64,000 nt of DNA from DATNPH01 sp036703315. GTDB lineage: Bacteria > Cyanobacteriota > Cyanobacteriia > Cyanobacteriales > Coleofasciculaceae. The position numbers were made by a program, and so were the translations under genes. The stretch is taken from positions 46,340 through 110,339 of the forward strand of contig DATNPH010000008.1 of assembly GCA_036703315.1 (NCBI GenBank), written 5' to 3'. Below the pieces are notes generated by a model. The model was not told where the DNA came from. It did not search any database and saw only the letters and a list, made by a program, of their open reading frames with translations. Below, piece by piece: positions 18,444-27,577 of this stretch; position 1 is the stretch's first letter; each line of letters opens with the position of its first letter.

Positions 18444-19772
18444 ATGATTAAAATTCTTCACCTGTCTGATATCCACATGGGAAGTGGCTTTTCCCATGGG
18501 CGGATCAACCCAACCACGGGTTTGAATACACGACTAGAAGATTTTGTCAATACTCTGTCTAAATGCCTTGACCGTGCAATATCTGAACCTGTAGATTTGG
18601 TTCTCTTCGGGGGTGATGCTTTTCCAGACGCTACACCGCCGCCTTATGTTCAGGAAGCCTTTGCGACTCAGTTCCGCCGCCTTGTAGATGCCGGAATTCC
18701 TACCGTTTTGCTTGTAGGCAACCACGACCAGCATTCACAAGGTCAAGGAGGTGCTAGTCTATGCATTTACCGTACTTTAGGGGTGCCGGGTTTCCTAGTA
18801 GGTGACTCTATTAACACTCACCGTATCCAAACCCGTAGCGGTCCTGTGCAGGTGATTACCCTGCCTTGGCTGACTCGCTCCACCCTACTGACTCGCCCAG
18901 AAACGGAAGGTCTGGCGCTGGCTGAGGTCAATGAGTTGCTGACTCAGCGCCTTGACCCAGTATTAGAAGCTGAAATTCGGCGTCTTGACCCAGACGTGCC
19001 GAGTGTCCTCTTAGCTCACTTAATGGCAGACCGCGCCAATTTGGGAGCCGAACGCTTCCTGGCAGTAGGTAAGGGCTTCACAATTCCCCTGTCAATGCTG
19101 ACGCGATCGTGCTTTGATTATGTAGCGCTAGGGCACGTCCACCGACACCAAAATCTCAACAAATCTAATGATCCGCCTGTGATTTACCCTGGCAGCATCG
19201 AACGGGTAGATTTCAGTGAAGAAAAGGAAGATAAGGGTTATGTGCTGATTGAATTGGAAAAAGGTCGCGTTCAGTGGGAATTTTGTCCCTTACCAGTACG
19301 AACATTCCGCACGATTGAGGTGGATGTGTCGGATGCGGCTAACCCACAAGACGCCTTAATAAAAGCAATTGCCAAAAAGGATATCAAAGATGCTGTTGTA
19401 AGGCTCATTTACAAGTTGCGTTCCGAGCAGCTGGACTTAATCGACAATGGTGTTGTACACCAATCCTTGAGTGACGCCCACAACTACACGATTCGCCCAG
19501 AATTAGTCAGTCAGTTAGCTCGACCTCGGTTGCCAGAACTTGGCGTCGGCAGCAGCATTAACCCCATGGATGCTTTGAAAACTTACCTGGACAACCGGGA
19601 AGACCTTCACGACATCTCAGCTGAAATGCTCGAAGCCGCACAACAGTTACTATCTGGGCATGGCAACAGCTGGTTAAGCTTAGTTGAGTCTGAGGAGGTT
19701 GCTCAGGTAGGTTCTGATAAAGACAGCCAGCAGCTGGAAAACCATGCTGATTCACAGCTGCGGCTGCTTTAG
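18444..19772 (+). CDS. sbcD: SbcD-like DNA repair exonuclease subunit (metallophosphoesterase)
   Basis: 442 residues. The calcineurin-like metal motifs are in order: LSDIHMG (D9, H11), FGGDAF, GNHDQ, AHLMAD and GHVHRHQ. A PGSIERVDFSEE capping motif typical of SbcD/Mre11 follows, with a C-terminal extension. It would act with an SbcC ATPase on DNA ends and hairpins, but no sbcC is adjacent. The C-terminal ~100 residues are Ser/Glu-rich and probably flexible. It is the second gene of a probable two-gene unit. Confidence 0.9.
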   Translation: MIKILHLSDIHMGSGFSHGRINPTTGLNTRLEDFVNTLSKCLDRAISEPVDLVLFGGDAFPDATPPPYVQEAFATQFRRLVDAGIPTVLLVGNHDQHSQGQGGASLCIYRTLGVPGFLVGDSINTHRIQTRSGPVQVITLPWLTRSTLLTRPETEGLALAEVNELLTQRLDPVLEAEIRRLDPDVPSVLLAHLMADRANLGAERFLAVGKGFTIPLSMLTRSCFDYVALGHVHRHQNLNKSNDPPVIYPGSIERVDFSEEKEDKGYVLIELEKGRVQWEFCPLPVRTFRTIEVDVSDAANPQDALIKAIAKKDIKDAVVRLIYKLRSEQLDLIDNGVVHQSLSDAHNYTIRPELVSQLARPRLPELGVGSSINPMDALKTYLDNREDLHDISAEMLEAAQQLLSGHGNSWLSLVESEEVAQVGSDKDSQQLENHADSQLRLL

Positions 19773-19849
19773 AGTTTCCTCGTGAATCCATCTCTACAAG
19801 ACAAAGATGGTTGTAGAGATGGCGAAATTACGAAACAGAGCTTTAGACT

Positions 19850-20170
19850 TTAGGGTGATTTTGTAGTCTTAGGTGACGCAGCTCCAGCGGGTGACTTCGC
19901 AGGGGAACCGGTAAGTCCGGCGGGTGACTTGTCAGGGGAAGCGGAAGTTCCACCAGCAGGTGACCTGTCAGGGGAAGCGGAAGTTCCACCAGCAGGAGTA
20001 GAAGTACCTGCGGGAGTGTCCGTAGGAGAAGTAGTTCCTGCAGGTGTGTCTGAAGGAGTACTAGTTCCTCCGCCTGCATCATTACTGGCAGGTTGGCAGC
20101 CTGATAGAGCAGTCACGACGCCCACTAGAAGTAAAACGATAAGTTTTGATCTCACTGTCAACATCCTCAC
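19850..20170 (-). CDS. Small lipoprotein with low-complexity PAG/TPS repeats
   Basis: 106 residues. The signal sequence ends in the lipobox LSGC (Cys ~24), so it should be lipid-anchored. The mature part is built only of Ala, Gly, Ser, Thr, Pro, Asp and Lys in repeats such as TPAGT, GGTSASPD and KSPAG. The matching DNA has imperfect 24-27-bp direct repeats around 19930-20000. No globular domain is apparent; a wall or periplasmic spacer is plausible. Confidence 0.7.
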   Translation of the reverse strand: MRMLTVRSKLIVLLLVGVVTALSGCQPASNDAGGGTSTPSDTPAGTTSPTDTPAGTSTPAGGTSASPDRSPAGGTSASPDKSPAGLTGSPAKSPAGAASPKTTKSP

Positions 20171-20830
20171 AATCTATAATCTATTGAATTTGGGGTTCTT
20201 CCTATCCTTACAGGAAAAGTGAGCTTTTTGTCACTCCTTGGAAAAGGACTTCTGGCGTATTTTCTACTATGAAGTGAGATGTCGCAATACCCTTGTCTGA
20301 ATTGCCTTAGATTTTGGCAAATAGTGGTGTGCTGTCAACCCTACGCTAAGCTAGGTACCTCAACGGCAGCAATACTTAGGCGGGTACATCTCACTCTCGC
20401 AGACTACCCTATTACCTACCGAGACAAATTACATCTGTCCGGATTTTTTCTGTAGGTGTATTCGCTAAGTCAGGATGCTGCAATCCGATTAGGGTGATAA
20501 GGCTGACGCCATAATTCTCTAACAGCTCTAGCTGGCTAAGCGTCAAGCACAGCTTTTAATCGAGCCAGATCTAGATCAATGTGTATCAAAAGACATTACC
20601 ATAACCTAATATTTCAGGGTTACAAGGGTTGCCCGTTATGTTCGCGTGCGTTCTGCCCTCTGCCTTGCCTTCAAGCAACGTTTCGCTGGAAAAATTAACA
20701 GTCGCAAATTTAGCAACAAGCTGCAAGCCTATGGAGTCGCCCAAGATTTTGACCTGGCACAATAGAACTTAATTTATGAGCCAGGGGATTGAGTCCTTGG
20801 CGGGTAATGTTCCTGATGCAAGATTTCGCA
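20171..20830. other. Gene-poor stretch of about 660 bp
   Basis: No convincing gene. A stop-free plus-strand frame at about 20620-20765 encodes a basic 47-residue stretch (RVRSALCLAFKQRFAGKINS) that ends at a TAG but has no start codon, so it may be the eroded end of an older gene. The rest has no RNA gene, terminator or long repeat that I can see. Confidence 0.4.
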
Positions 20831-21388
20831 ATGGCAACTATCTTTGAAACCCAGCGTCTTATCGTCCGTGACTGGATACCTGATGAGGATGCATCCGCAG
20901 CCTTTGAAATTTACAGCGATCCTGAAGTTACTCGCTTTCTTGGCAATGGGGAGACTCAGCAGAGTGTTGAGACACAGTGCCAGAGTCTTCAACGACTGCG
21001 TGATCGCTATGCCCAGTTCAACAATGGTACTGGATACTGGGCGATCGTGGACAAGGAGAGAGGAAAGATAGTCGGTTCTGTCACTGTTAAGCAACTACCT
21101 GACAATGAGGGTCAGCCAACATCAGATTATGAGGTAGGTTGGCACTTGCGGCAGGAGTCTTGGGGTAAGGGCTACGCGACAGAGGCAGGACACGCTGCCG
21201 TCGAGTATGCATTCAGTGTCCTAAAGCTACCTGTGCTGTATGCTGTGGTCAAGCCTGCTAATCAAGCATCAATTCGCGTCACGCAGCGTCTTGGGATGAC
21301 ACCAATAGGACGCACGAACAAGTATTACGGTGCTGAACTCGAACTGTTCAAGTTAGATGCACAGCAATGGCGCGATCGCTTAATTTGA
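20831..21388 (+). CDS. GNAT acetyltransferase, RimJ/RimL-like
   Basis: 186 residues from the ATG at 20831 (MATIFETQRLIVRDW); earlier in-frame starts add a segment without family character. The pattern TQRLIVRDWIPDEDA, IVGSVTVKQL, EVGWHLRQESWGKGYATEA (acetyl-CoA-binding Q/RxxGxG/A loop) and NQASIRVTQRLGM is the RimJ/RimL group, which acetylates protein N-termini or small molecules. The acceptor is unknown. A copy of the dispersed intergenic repeat follows at 21399. Confidence 0.88.
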   Translation: MATIFETQRLIVRDWIPDEDASAAFEIYSDPEVTRFLGNGETQQSVETQCQSLQRLRDRYAQFNNGTGYWAIVDKERGKIVGSVTVKQLPDNEGQPTSDYEVGWHLRQESWGKGYATEAGHAAVEYAFSVLKLPVLYAVVKPANQASIRVTQRLGMTPIGRTNKYYGAELELFKLDAQQWRDRLI

Positions 21389-21398
21389 AAATAGGGAG

Positions 21399-21445
21399 TG
21401 GGGAAGAAAGGTTTTATTGTTCGTTGTGTACTTAACGTTTATGGG
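21399..21445. repeat. Dispersed intergenic repeat, partial copy
   Basis: GAGTGGGGAAGAAAGGTTTT followed by ATTGTTCGTTGTGTACTTAA lines up with 13186-13232 over about 45 bp, with roughly a quarter of positions different and one gap. It also resembles 42640-42690. The palindromic core present in the other two copies is missing here. Confidence 0.45.
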
Positions 21446-21453
21446 AATCTAAC

Positions 21454-21588
21454 TTAAAAGTCCAGCAAATCATCCTTGTCAAAAACGCCTGTATCCTGGT
21501 CAAAAAGCTTAATTTCAGCGGAAGTAGTAAACCTAACGGGTTGTAAATGACGAAGATCAAGGGGTTCTTTATCATTGATACTCGCCAA
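21454..21588 (-). CDS. Possible 44-residue protein in frame behind the response regulator
   Basis: Directly after the TAA of the response regulator the same frame stays open for 49 codons to a TAA at 21454. A TTG at 21588 could start a 44-residue acidic peptide (ASINDKEPLDLRHLQPVRFT then EIKLFDQDTGVFDKDDLLDF in two parts). Its composition looks protein-like, and codon use is not random. It may be a tiny gene, a former C-terminal extension cut off by a stop mutation, or chance. No Shine-Dalgarno is clear. Confidence 0.25.
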   Translation of the reverse strand: MASINDKEPLDLRHLQPVRFTTSAEIKLFDQDTGVFDKDDLLDF

Positions 21589-21600
21589 AACCGATGGGGA

Positions 21601-22263
21601 TTACCTAGAGTTATCTAATAAGGGTAAAAAAGAACTAGCAAAGAGTGCCGCTTGGGTGCGATCGCGTAGATTCAGACGGCTGAGAATACTGGTAATGTGA
21701 TTCTTGACGGTTCTCTCCGAAATGTAGAGCGATTCAGCAATTTCTCGATTGCTAGCACCCGAGGCAATTAAACACAGAACGTCTCGTTCTCTAGGGGTAA
21801 GTTTAGCCAATTCAGGCGGTAGACTGGCTGGCTTTTCTGGCGCTGAAGCTGGGAAATTAGAAATAACTTTCTCAAATAATCCTGGACCAAGCTGAGTGTA
21901 TCCTTTATGAACCGCCCGAATCGCTTGGGCTAATTCTTCTGAAGGTGTATCTTTCAACAAATAGCCCATTGCCCCAAATCGCATGGCTTGGGAGACGTAT
22001 TCATCGTCATCAAATGTCGTTAGCACCAAAACTTTAGTAGCACTAAAGCGCTGGCAGATTAACCGTGTAGCCGCCACTCCATCCATAACTGGCATACGAA
22101 CATCCATTAACACCACATCCGGCTGTAGTGCTTCTACTTGCTCAATCGCACGTTGACCATTTTCGGCATCTCCGAGTATCTCTAAGTCTGGTTTTGAATC
22201 CAGTAAACTTTTTAATCCCTGACGAATAATAATCTGATCATCTACCAGCAACACGCGAATCAT
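21601..22263 (-). CDS. NarL/FixJ-type response regulator
   Basis: 220 residues from the ATG at 22263, which overlaps the TGA of the kinase gene as ATGA; this translational coupling decides the start over the upstream in-frame one at 22305. The receiver domain has DD near the N-terminus, the phosphoacceptor Asp in VVLMDVRMP, Thr in LTTFDD and Lys in LLKDTPSEEL. A LuxR-type HTH follows (LTPRERDVLCLIASGASNRE, then SERTVKNHITSILSRL). It is a transcription factor activated by the adjacent kinase. Confidence 0.95.
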   Translation of the reverse strand: MIRVLLVDDQIIIRQGLKSLLDSKPDLEILGDAENGQRAIEQVEALQPDVVLMDVRMPVMDGVAATRLICQRFSATKVLVLTTFDDDEYVSQAMRFGAMGYLLKDTPSEELAQAIRAVHKGYTQLGPGLFEKVISNFPASAPEKPASLPPELAKLTPRERDVLCLIASGASNREIAESLYISERTVKNHITSILSRLNLRDRTQAALFASSFLPLLDNSR

Positions 22264-23609
22264 AGCGATAGTCTCGACAACGGGATATAAGCCATAATCC
22301 GGCAACCAGCCCCTAGTTCACTGACAATGTTAAATTGACCTCCTAGCGCAACTGTTCGTTCTCGCATGCTCTGGAGTCCAAAGCCTGTGGTATTTTCCTC
22401 CTCATTGAAGCCTCTACCATTGTCCTCAACAAGCAGGGAAAGGTCTTCAGGGTTTCCCTGCAAGTGAATTCTGACCTGAGTTGCCGCACCATGCTTAGAA
22501 ATATTAGTCAGTGCTTCCTGAACAATACGATAGATTGCCGTCTTTACCTTAGAAGATAAGGGTAAAGGAAGGCTAATCATACAAGTCGGCTCAATACCCG
22601 TCGTCTGCTGAAAGTCCTTAACTAAAAAAGCGATCGCATCTTCTAAGGATTGCCCCTGAAGCGGGTCACAACGAAGTGCACATACAGATTGACGCACGGC
22701 TTGCAGTGCCTCTGAGCCGAGTCTTTTAGCTTCTACTAGAAACGCTTGGGCTTTATCTGCATTAGATTGCAAAAACATCGCTACGTTTTCTAGCTGAATA
22801 CTTTGAGCTGTCAAAGAGTGCCCCAAGGAGTCATGGATTTCACGAGCAATCCGGTTCCGCTCTTGAAGTGTTGCTTGGTCTTCAATTCGTCGAGCATATT
22901 GTCGCAGTTTATCATTGGCGATCGCAAGCTTCTGCCGACTTTGCCGTTCTGCCAGCAAAGCATTAACTAATAGCAATACAAACACTAACACTAGACCAAA
23001 TAGTAAGGTGGTATGTAACGCTAAGTTCAAAACAAATCCTCTGACTTGGTCTTCACTGATTGCTAGTTTAAATGTAATTTTTTGTGGTGATACTGGAATA
23101 GCTCTTGGAGCTGAGCCTGAAAAGGGTACAGGCAAATTTGGTGGTAAAGCCGATCCCGAAACAAAATGAATATTCCGAACTGGCAAAAACCAAGTAAGTA
23201 GGAATGATATAAACGCTATCCCAGTAACAATCAAGCGTCCCGTTAACTCGAAGATTAGACAACTACGGATTACTAAAATCAGTAGGAGTGAAGGAAAAAA
23301 GTAAACACCTTTACTTCCTACAACTACTGCTAAAACAACCAGACCGAATCCAAAGCTTGTGTAAAGAATTCTAGACAAGAGTCTACCATTGGGAAGGCGC
23401 AAACCCATCACCCCAAAAGCAGCAATACTCAATATAGTTATCAGTGAAGAGACATGGTCTAAAGTGGCAGATGAAAGGGCTAGGGAATCTGGTGGGGGTG
23501 GAACGTCAGCAAGAGGAAATTCAATGAGAGTAGTTATTCCCAGCAGAATCCATTCTAGGTAAAGTAGGAGACGAAACGGGTGTGTTTGGAATTGAAATAG
23601 ACGGTTCAC
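22260..23609 (-). CDS. NarL-type sensor histidine kinase (HisKA_3)
   Basis: 449 residues. Residues ~10-225 contain about six hydrophobic helices, with an extracytoplasmic loop between helices 5 and 6 (~150-190). Then come a dimerisation helix with the phosphoacceptor in REIHDSLGHSLTAQS and a HATPase with YRIVQEALTNISKHG and VEDNGRGFN. This matches DesK/NarX-like kinases that sense the membrane or the periplasm. It is the first gene of a two-gene operon with its regulator, and is divergent from a Spy/CpxP-like gene that may be its target. Confidence 0.93.
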   Translation of the reverse strand: MNRLFQFQTHPFRLLLYLEWILLGITTLIEFPLADVPPPPDSLALSSATLDHVSSLITILSIAAFGVMGLRLPNGRLLSRILYTSFGFGLVVLAVVVGSKGVYFFPSLLLILVIRSCLIFELTGRLIVTGIAFISFLLTWFLPVRNIHFVSGSALPPNLPVPFSGSAPRAIPVSPQKITFKLAISEDQVRGFVLNLALHTTLLFGLVLVFVLLLVNALLAERQSRQKLAIANDKLRQYARRIEDQATLQERNRIAREIHDSLGHSLTAQSIQLENVAMFLQSNADKAQAFLVEAKRLGSEALQAVRQSVCALRCDPLQGQSLEDAIAFLVKDFQQTTGIEPTCMISLPLPLSSKVKTAIYRIVQEALTNISKHGAATQVRIHLQGNPEDLSLLVEDNGRGFNEEENTTGFGLQSMRERTVALGGQFNIVSELGAGCRIMAYIPLSRLSL

Positions 23610-23858
23610 CGCAGTAGCAAGCTGTCGAAATTTTGTTTTAGCTTACTCCTACTGTAGGGCACAAGACTCTACAGGTATCAGAGTCTAGACTCCTAATATT
23701 TAAAGAGGTTGAGTAGGACTAAAGTACCAGATCTGGTGGGTACTTTAGCCGCAAGTGAATTTAGGATGTTTGATCCATGTCATTGCCTCTTGCTAACTCC
23801 TACGATTGGGACATCAAACAAACAACAGGTTTATCGTTCTAAATTCACATCGACCCTC

Positions 23859-24350
23859 ATGAAAATTAAATTCACCTCAGGAATACTCAATGTAATTGGT
23901 TTGACAGCCGTGTTGGTTAGTACAAGTGCTTTTAGTTTGACTTCTAACCGCGTCCACGCTGAACAACCCGATTCATCTGAACCAACTTTAATACTCAACA
24001 AGCCAGTGCCTAGTACCTCAGCTCAACAATTTCCTGAACTAGCAGGCATTGAGTTAACATCCCAACAGCAGAAGCAAATCTGGCAGATCCGGCGGGAGAT
24101 GCAACCTGAATTCGAAGCGATTCTCCCACGCCCTGAGTTGACGCCTGAGCAACAGGAGCAGATAAACTCTGGCAAACCGATTCGTGTTGCTCTCCCTTTC
24201 CCTACCTCTGAACAGCAGACAAAACTGCGGGAAGTTATGCAGGTTTATCAGCAGAAAATTGAAGCAATTTTGACTCCCGATCAACAGCAGCAATTCCGCC
24301 AGAATGACAAAAAAGATGTGCTCTTCTTTGAGCGAAAACGCGATAACTAA
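23859..24350 (+). CDS. Spy/CpxP-like periplasmic protein
   Basis: 163 residues from the ATG at 23859 (MKIKFTSG...); an earlier in-frame start at 23709 would hide the signal peptide. The signal peptide ends near RVHAEQ. The mature part has LTxxQ-like motifs (ELTSQQQKQIWQIRREMQPE, ELTPEQQEQI, ILTPDQQQQF), the hallmark of Spy/CpxP proteins, which act as periplasmic chaperones or brakes on envelope-stress signalling. It is divergent from the membrane kinase/NarL regulator pair, the arrangement expected for a stress response. Confidence 0.7.
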   Translation: MKIKFTSGILNVIGLTAVLVSTSAFSLTSNRVHAEQPDSSEPTLILNKPVPSTSAQQFPELAGIELTSQQQKQIWQIRREMQPEFEAILPRPELTPEQQEQINSGKPIRVALPFPTSEQQTKLREVMQVYQQKIEAILTPDQQQQFRQNDKKDVLFFERKRDN

Positions 24351-24597
24351 TAGGTCGTTCAAGATTTAGTTTATTGCTTAAGCCTCTTAGCTGGTGAGGT
24401 TTAAGCCAGTAAGCGAAAGGTATGCTTGTAATCCCACTAGTATTGATTACTCTACCAATGACTGACACCTAAAAATCGACTAACCAATTTTCGAAAAAGC
24501 CAATAATTCCCGTAATTCCCGACACATCCGCAGGTCAACAGTCAATGTGATCTATCAGTCGATTGTACGTCCCGTAGTCATTCGGTAAGTGTCAATT

Positions 24598-24624
24598 CCC
24601 CCTCACGCCATGAGGGGGTTTTTG
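24598..24624 (+). terminator. Rho-independent terminator
   Basis: CCCCCTCA (24598-24605) pairs with TGAGGGGG (24611-24618) around a five-base loop and is followed directly by TTTTTGTTG. The T-tract is on the plus strand, so it ends plus-strand transcription, presumably of the Spy-like gene about 250 bp upstream. The gap in between also has a GCTTAA/TTAAGC hairpin near 24375 and no gene. Confidence 0.8.
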
Positions 24625-24645
24625 TTGTTTGCTCACTTTTAAGCT

Positions 24646-25500
24646 CTACTTGCCGAAGTAAATCGCTAGGGCGTGAGGAATCCATCGATCAAGCGATCCA
24701 CCACGGATCTTTTTGACCCCGTCCACAATCAGAGAAGTACTCCATCCACCGTCCAATTGTGCAATCTTGTCAGGGCTGAACGCTTTGATCCCCTTATCCG
24801 CTTCATCCCACGTCGAGTCGATACTGGTAAAAATTAGGAGTGTCTTGTACCTGCCAGGGCTGACTTTGTCGCGCAGTCCAATCCATGTGCGCCCATCGCG
24901 TACTGTTGGTACAATTTTGCGCGTCCCGTCGTAAACGCCAATTACATCAGGTTGTTTGGGGTCATTGAACGTGGACTTTGAATAGGGTTCAATAGCTGCC
25001 GAGGTTTGGTTAAAAGAAAAAGTCGCTACATCCGGTTTTATCTTGCTCGGCACACCCAAACTAATCACTTTTCCCTGCCTCTTCAAACCTAGTGTTAGCT
25101 CTGTGGATATGGGAAATCCGTTTTGGAAATAGGTTCCGTTGACCACCACCTTGAGTTTGCGACTTGCTGTGTTACTTCCTAGAGCACCATTCCAGAAGTC
25201 TAGGAGTGGATATCTAGGAAGTAAGGAGTTACACATACTAATCATTGTGGCTTGTTCGAGATTGACGATGGTCACGAAATCAGGGGACTTATAGGAATAA
25301 TTCTTCTGATACACTTCCATTCCGGGCCCGAAAGAAATCTTTTTGAAACCACTTGGAATAGTTAACGCCTTGCCAGCCTGTGTCGGGGGAGTCTGTGCAA
25401 GGGGTGGAGGAGCAACTCCTTGGGCTGCGAAGCTCACGATAGCGACAATATCCACTGCAAAGACTGCAATGGCACAGATAATTCTTTTATTGAGGTTCAT
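24646..25500 (-). CDS. Exported phosphodiester glycosidase-family protein
   Basis: 284 residues with an N-terminal signal segment (IICAIAVFAVDIVAIVSFAA). The core matches the NAGPA/phosphodiester glycosidase domain: VVNGTYFQNGFPIS near the middle and the C-terminal KIAQLDGGWSTSLIVDG. Family members remove sugars linked through phosphodiesters (human uncovering enzyme), and bacterial ones act on envelope glycans. The substrate is unknown. It is a lone gene, convergent with the terminator at 24598. Confidence 0.8.
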   Translation of the reverse strand: MNLNKRIICAIAVFAVDIVAIVSFAAQGVAPPPLAQTPPTQAGKALTIPSGFKKISFGPGMEVYQKNYSYKSPDFVTIVNLEQATMISMCNSLLPRYPLLDFWNGALGSNTASRKLKVVVNGTYFQNGFPISTELTLGLKRQGKVISLGVPSKIKPDVATFSFNQTSAAIEPYSKSTFNDPKQPDVIGVYDGTRKIVPTVRDGRTWIGLRDKVSPGRYKTLLIFTSIDSTWDEADKGIKAFSPDKIAQLDGGWSTSLIVDGVKKIRGGSLDRWIPHALAIYFGK

Positions 25501-25619
25501 GCGCTTGATTTCCTATAGATACACCAATTAAAGCCATAGTATATTTCTACTCCCTAAGACGTATTGACAGGGAGGAACTTTATCAAAGTTTTACTCTAGT
25601 GAGGTAAGAGCTAGCACCA

Positions 25620-26050
25620 GAATGGGGCTGTGAGTAGCAAACGCTGGAAAATCGGTTAAAGACATTGAGCGGTTGCACTAGTCAGTCAGTTAGAGCATTA
25701 GACCTGAGCAATGACCGTCTAGAAAATGTACCGTGCTACTTGAGTAACGATGAGCCCTGGCAGAATTTTGAGAAAGAACTGAGTAGACACCGACTGCAAG
25801 TGTATGACTTAAAAGCCGATACCGGGCACTTAGTGGAAGATGGAAAACGTTTCTAGGATGCTTCAACTACGATCGATGTGCTTATCCCAATGGTCTATTG
25901 GTCATTTGAAACTTTGCACAGGAGCAATCAGCGTAGGCGTTTTTGATGATTGTCATTATCACCTCCTGATTGAACAACTGGCTGGCATCGCGCCCTGGTA
26001 TTTTTGCCAAATTGGGATGGACTCTATCCTAAGTTGCTGTGTGACGTAGT
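25620..26050 (+). pseudogene. Decayed transposase remnant, IS1634/DUF4277-like
   Basis: A frame from about 25665 encodes LSNDRLENVPCYLSNDEPWQ, then FEKELSRHRLQVYDLKADTG, which resembles the segment before the catalytic domain of IS1634-type transposases (DDRL...YLS.DE.W..FE.AL....RVYDL). It is interrupted by a TAG at 25854 and continues as DASTTIDVL, then shifts frame at about 25945. No inverted repeats or full-length frame remain. The assignment rests on pattern memory, so it is moderately uncertain. Confidence 0.45.
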
Positions 26051-26095
26051 ACCTCAACCGAAAGCGACTGTGAAAGAAGCCTCCCATTTTTGGGA

Positions 26096-27214
26096 TTACG
26101 CTTCAAACGTCCACTCTTGACTACCAATCCTAATTACATTGCCCGGAGTGAGCCAGAAGGGTTGATTGAGACCAAGCCGCTGTCCGCCAACAAACGTGCC
26201 ATTGGAACTGCTTAGATCACTTAGCTGATAGCGGACTGTACCTTGAGGGTCAGTGAATTTAACAATTAAGGCATGGTTGCGCGAACACAGTGGATCGTCA
26301 AGGACGAGGGTACTGGTGGGTTCACGTCCAATGGTAAAGGGCGTCACTGACAAAAAGACGATCGCACCAGTGGCTTGGTGTACCAGACGCGCGATCGCAT
26401 TTCCCTGAGAATCCTCAGCAAGCACTGTTGGGGCAAGGGGGGGTCGATCTTGCCTAGTCGGTAGACTAGCTTGAACAGGTGATTGCCCTTCCATCGCAAC
26501 AGTCGTGGCTTCCAGAGTTGCACCGAGGGCAGGATCACTGGAGTTAGGGTCACGACCAGAGATAATGTTTACCTGATGTACAGATGGTGGTGGAACCTCC
26601 GGACGACCCGCCTTAGCAATGTGCATTTGAAGCGTTGCTTCGTGTTCTGCTTCCTGTCGGGCGCTCATGCCCTCGACTTGACGAATGATCCCGCGAGTCT
26701 GAGGAAAGCTGATGTCGCTGACTCGCACATCCTCTAGGGCAAAGCCCAAAGCATAGGAAACTTCCGCATGATCAAGGATGTACTGTCGGATATGTACTCG
26801 TCCCTGAGTCGTCAACTGTTCGACACTCAGCTGACCCACTGCAACCGCCAGACTATCTTTGACCGCACTAGTTAGAGCAGCTATTGGGTCAGATATTTCG
26901 AGGGCAACGCGCTTCGCGTCAACAACCTGGTACATCACATTGAGGGAGGCATTAATCAAATATTGGTCGCGAGATAAAAAGTCTCCCTGAGACACAATCT
27001 CTAAGTTCCGAACCTTAGTGTCTACCAGAATCAGTTGGCATTGTTCCAACAAGGGTAAGGCAAAGCTGAAATGACGCCCTGGAATCAATGTCCGCACCAG
27101 CCGACCATTTTTGACAAATAGACCCGTATAGCCTGCTCCGATGAAGTCCATACTCCACCCGACCCAGCGTTCTGGAGTTATTGTTTGGATGAGAGGGGAA
27201 GAGTTGCCAGACAT
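26096..27214 (-). CDS. SPFH/band-7 and FHA domain fusion protein
   Basis: 372 residues. Residues ~15-200 look like an SPFH (band 7) domain: GYTGLFVKNGRLVRTLIPGR, LVDTKVRNLEI, and YLINASLNVMYQVVDAKR. A Pro/Ala-rich linker (~205-275) follows. Residues ~285-370 are an FHA domain with TIGREPTSTLVLDDPLCSRN (phosphothreonine-binding Arg and Ser) and LSDLSSSNGTFVGGQRL. No N-terminal membrane helix is seen, unlike most stomatin-like proteins. I infer a scaffold that recruits phospho-Thr partners of Ser/Thr kinases to a membrane or oligomeric platform. Confidence 0.8.
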   Translation of the reverse strand: MSGNSSPLIQTITPERWVGWSMDFIGAGYTGLFVKNGRLVRTLIPGRHFSFALPLLEQCQLILVDTKVRNLEIVSQGDFLSRDQYLINASLNVMYQVVDAKRVALEISDPIAALTSAVKDSLAVAVGQLSVEQLTTQGRVHIRQYILDHAEVSYALGFALEDVRVSDISFPQTRGIIRQVEGMSARQEAEHEATLQMHIAKAGRPEVPPPSVHQVNIISGRDPNSSDPALGATLEATTVAMEGQSPVQASLPTRQDRPPLAPTVLAEDSQGNAIARLVHQATGAIVFLSVTPFTIGREPTSTLVLDDPLCSRNHALIVKFTDPQGTVRYQLSDLSSSNGTFVGGQRLGLNQPFWLTPGNVIRIGSQEWTFEA

Positions 27215-27577
27215 CAGACTGTATCCAGAGGATTGACTTACTCTAGCCGCTAAACCTACTGGTCGTAGCGGGAGATTCTTGAAATCGCTCTCAAGATTTC
27301 CTGTCTCACAGGCTCTTAATGCGTATTACTGCTATGTCCATTGTCTCAATTTTTTGGCTTTGATGCCAGTTACTACCGTTATTCATCTCCCGTTCATTGT
27401 GATAAATAGAACCAAAGCCTAGGACGTAAAAAAGGACAGTAGGGAAGGGTACGCCTTTGGGACAGCGCAATTTCATCCCTGAGTTTGACCACTAATGTGC
27501 CTTTAGACGGGCGTTACTTGCTTAAACTACACAATACTTTAGAAAAGTATACAATTTAAGAAAATAAACTTACACGC
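27215..27577. other. Intergenic region, 360 bp, divergent promoters
   Basis: It separates the divergent SPFH-FHA and ketolase genes. A TATACAAT box at 27548-27555, about 23 bp before the ketolase ATG, could be a -10 element or an AT-rich leader; no good -35 hexamer lies 16-18 bp upstream. No gene, RNA or terminator is seen. Confidence 0.35.
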
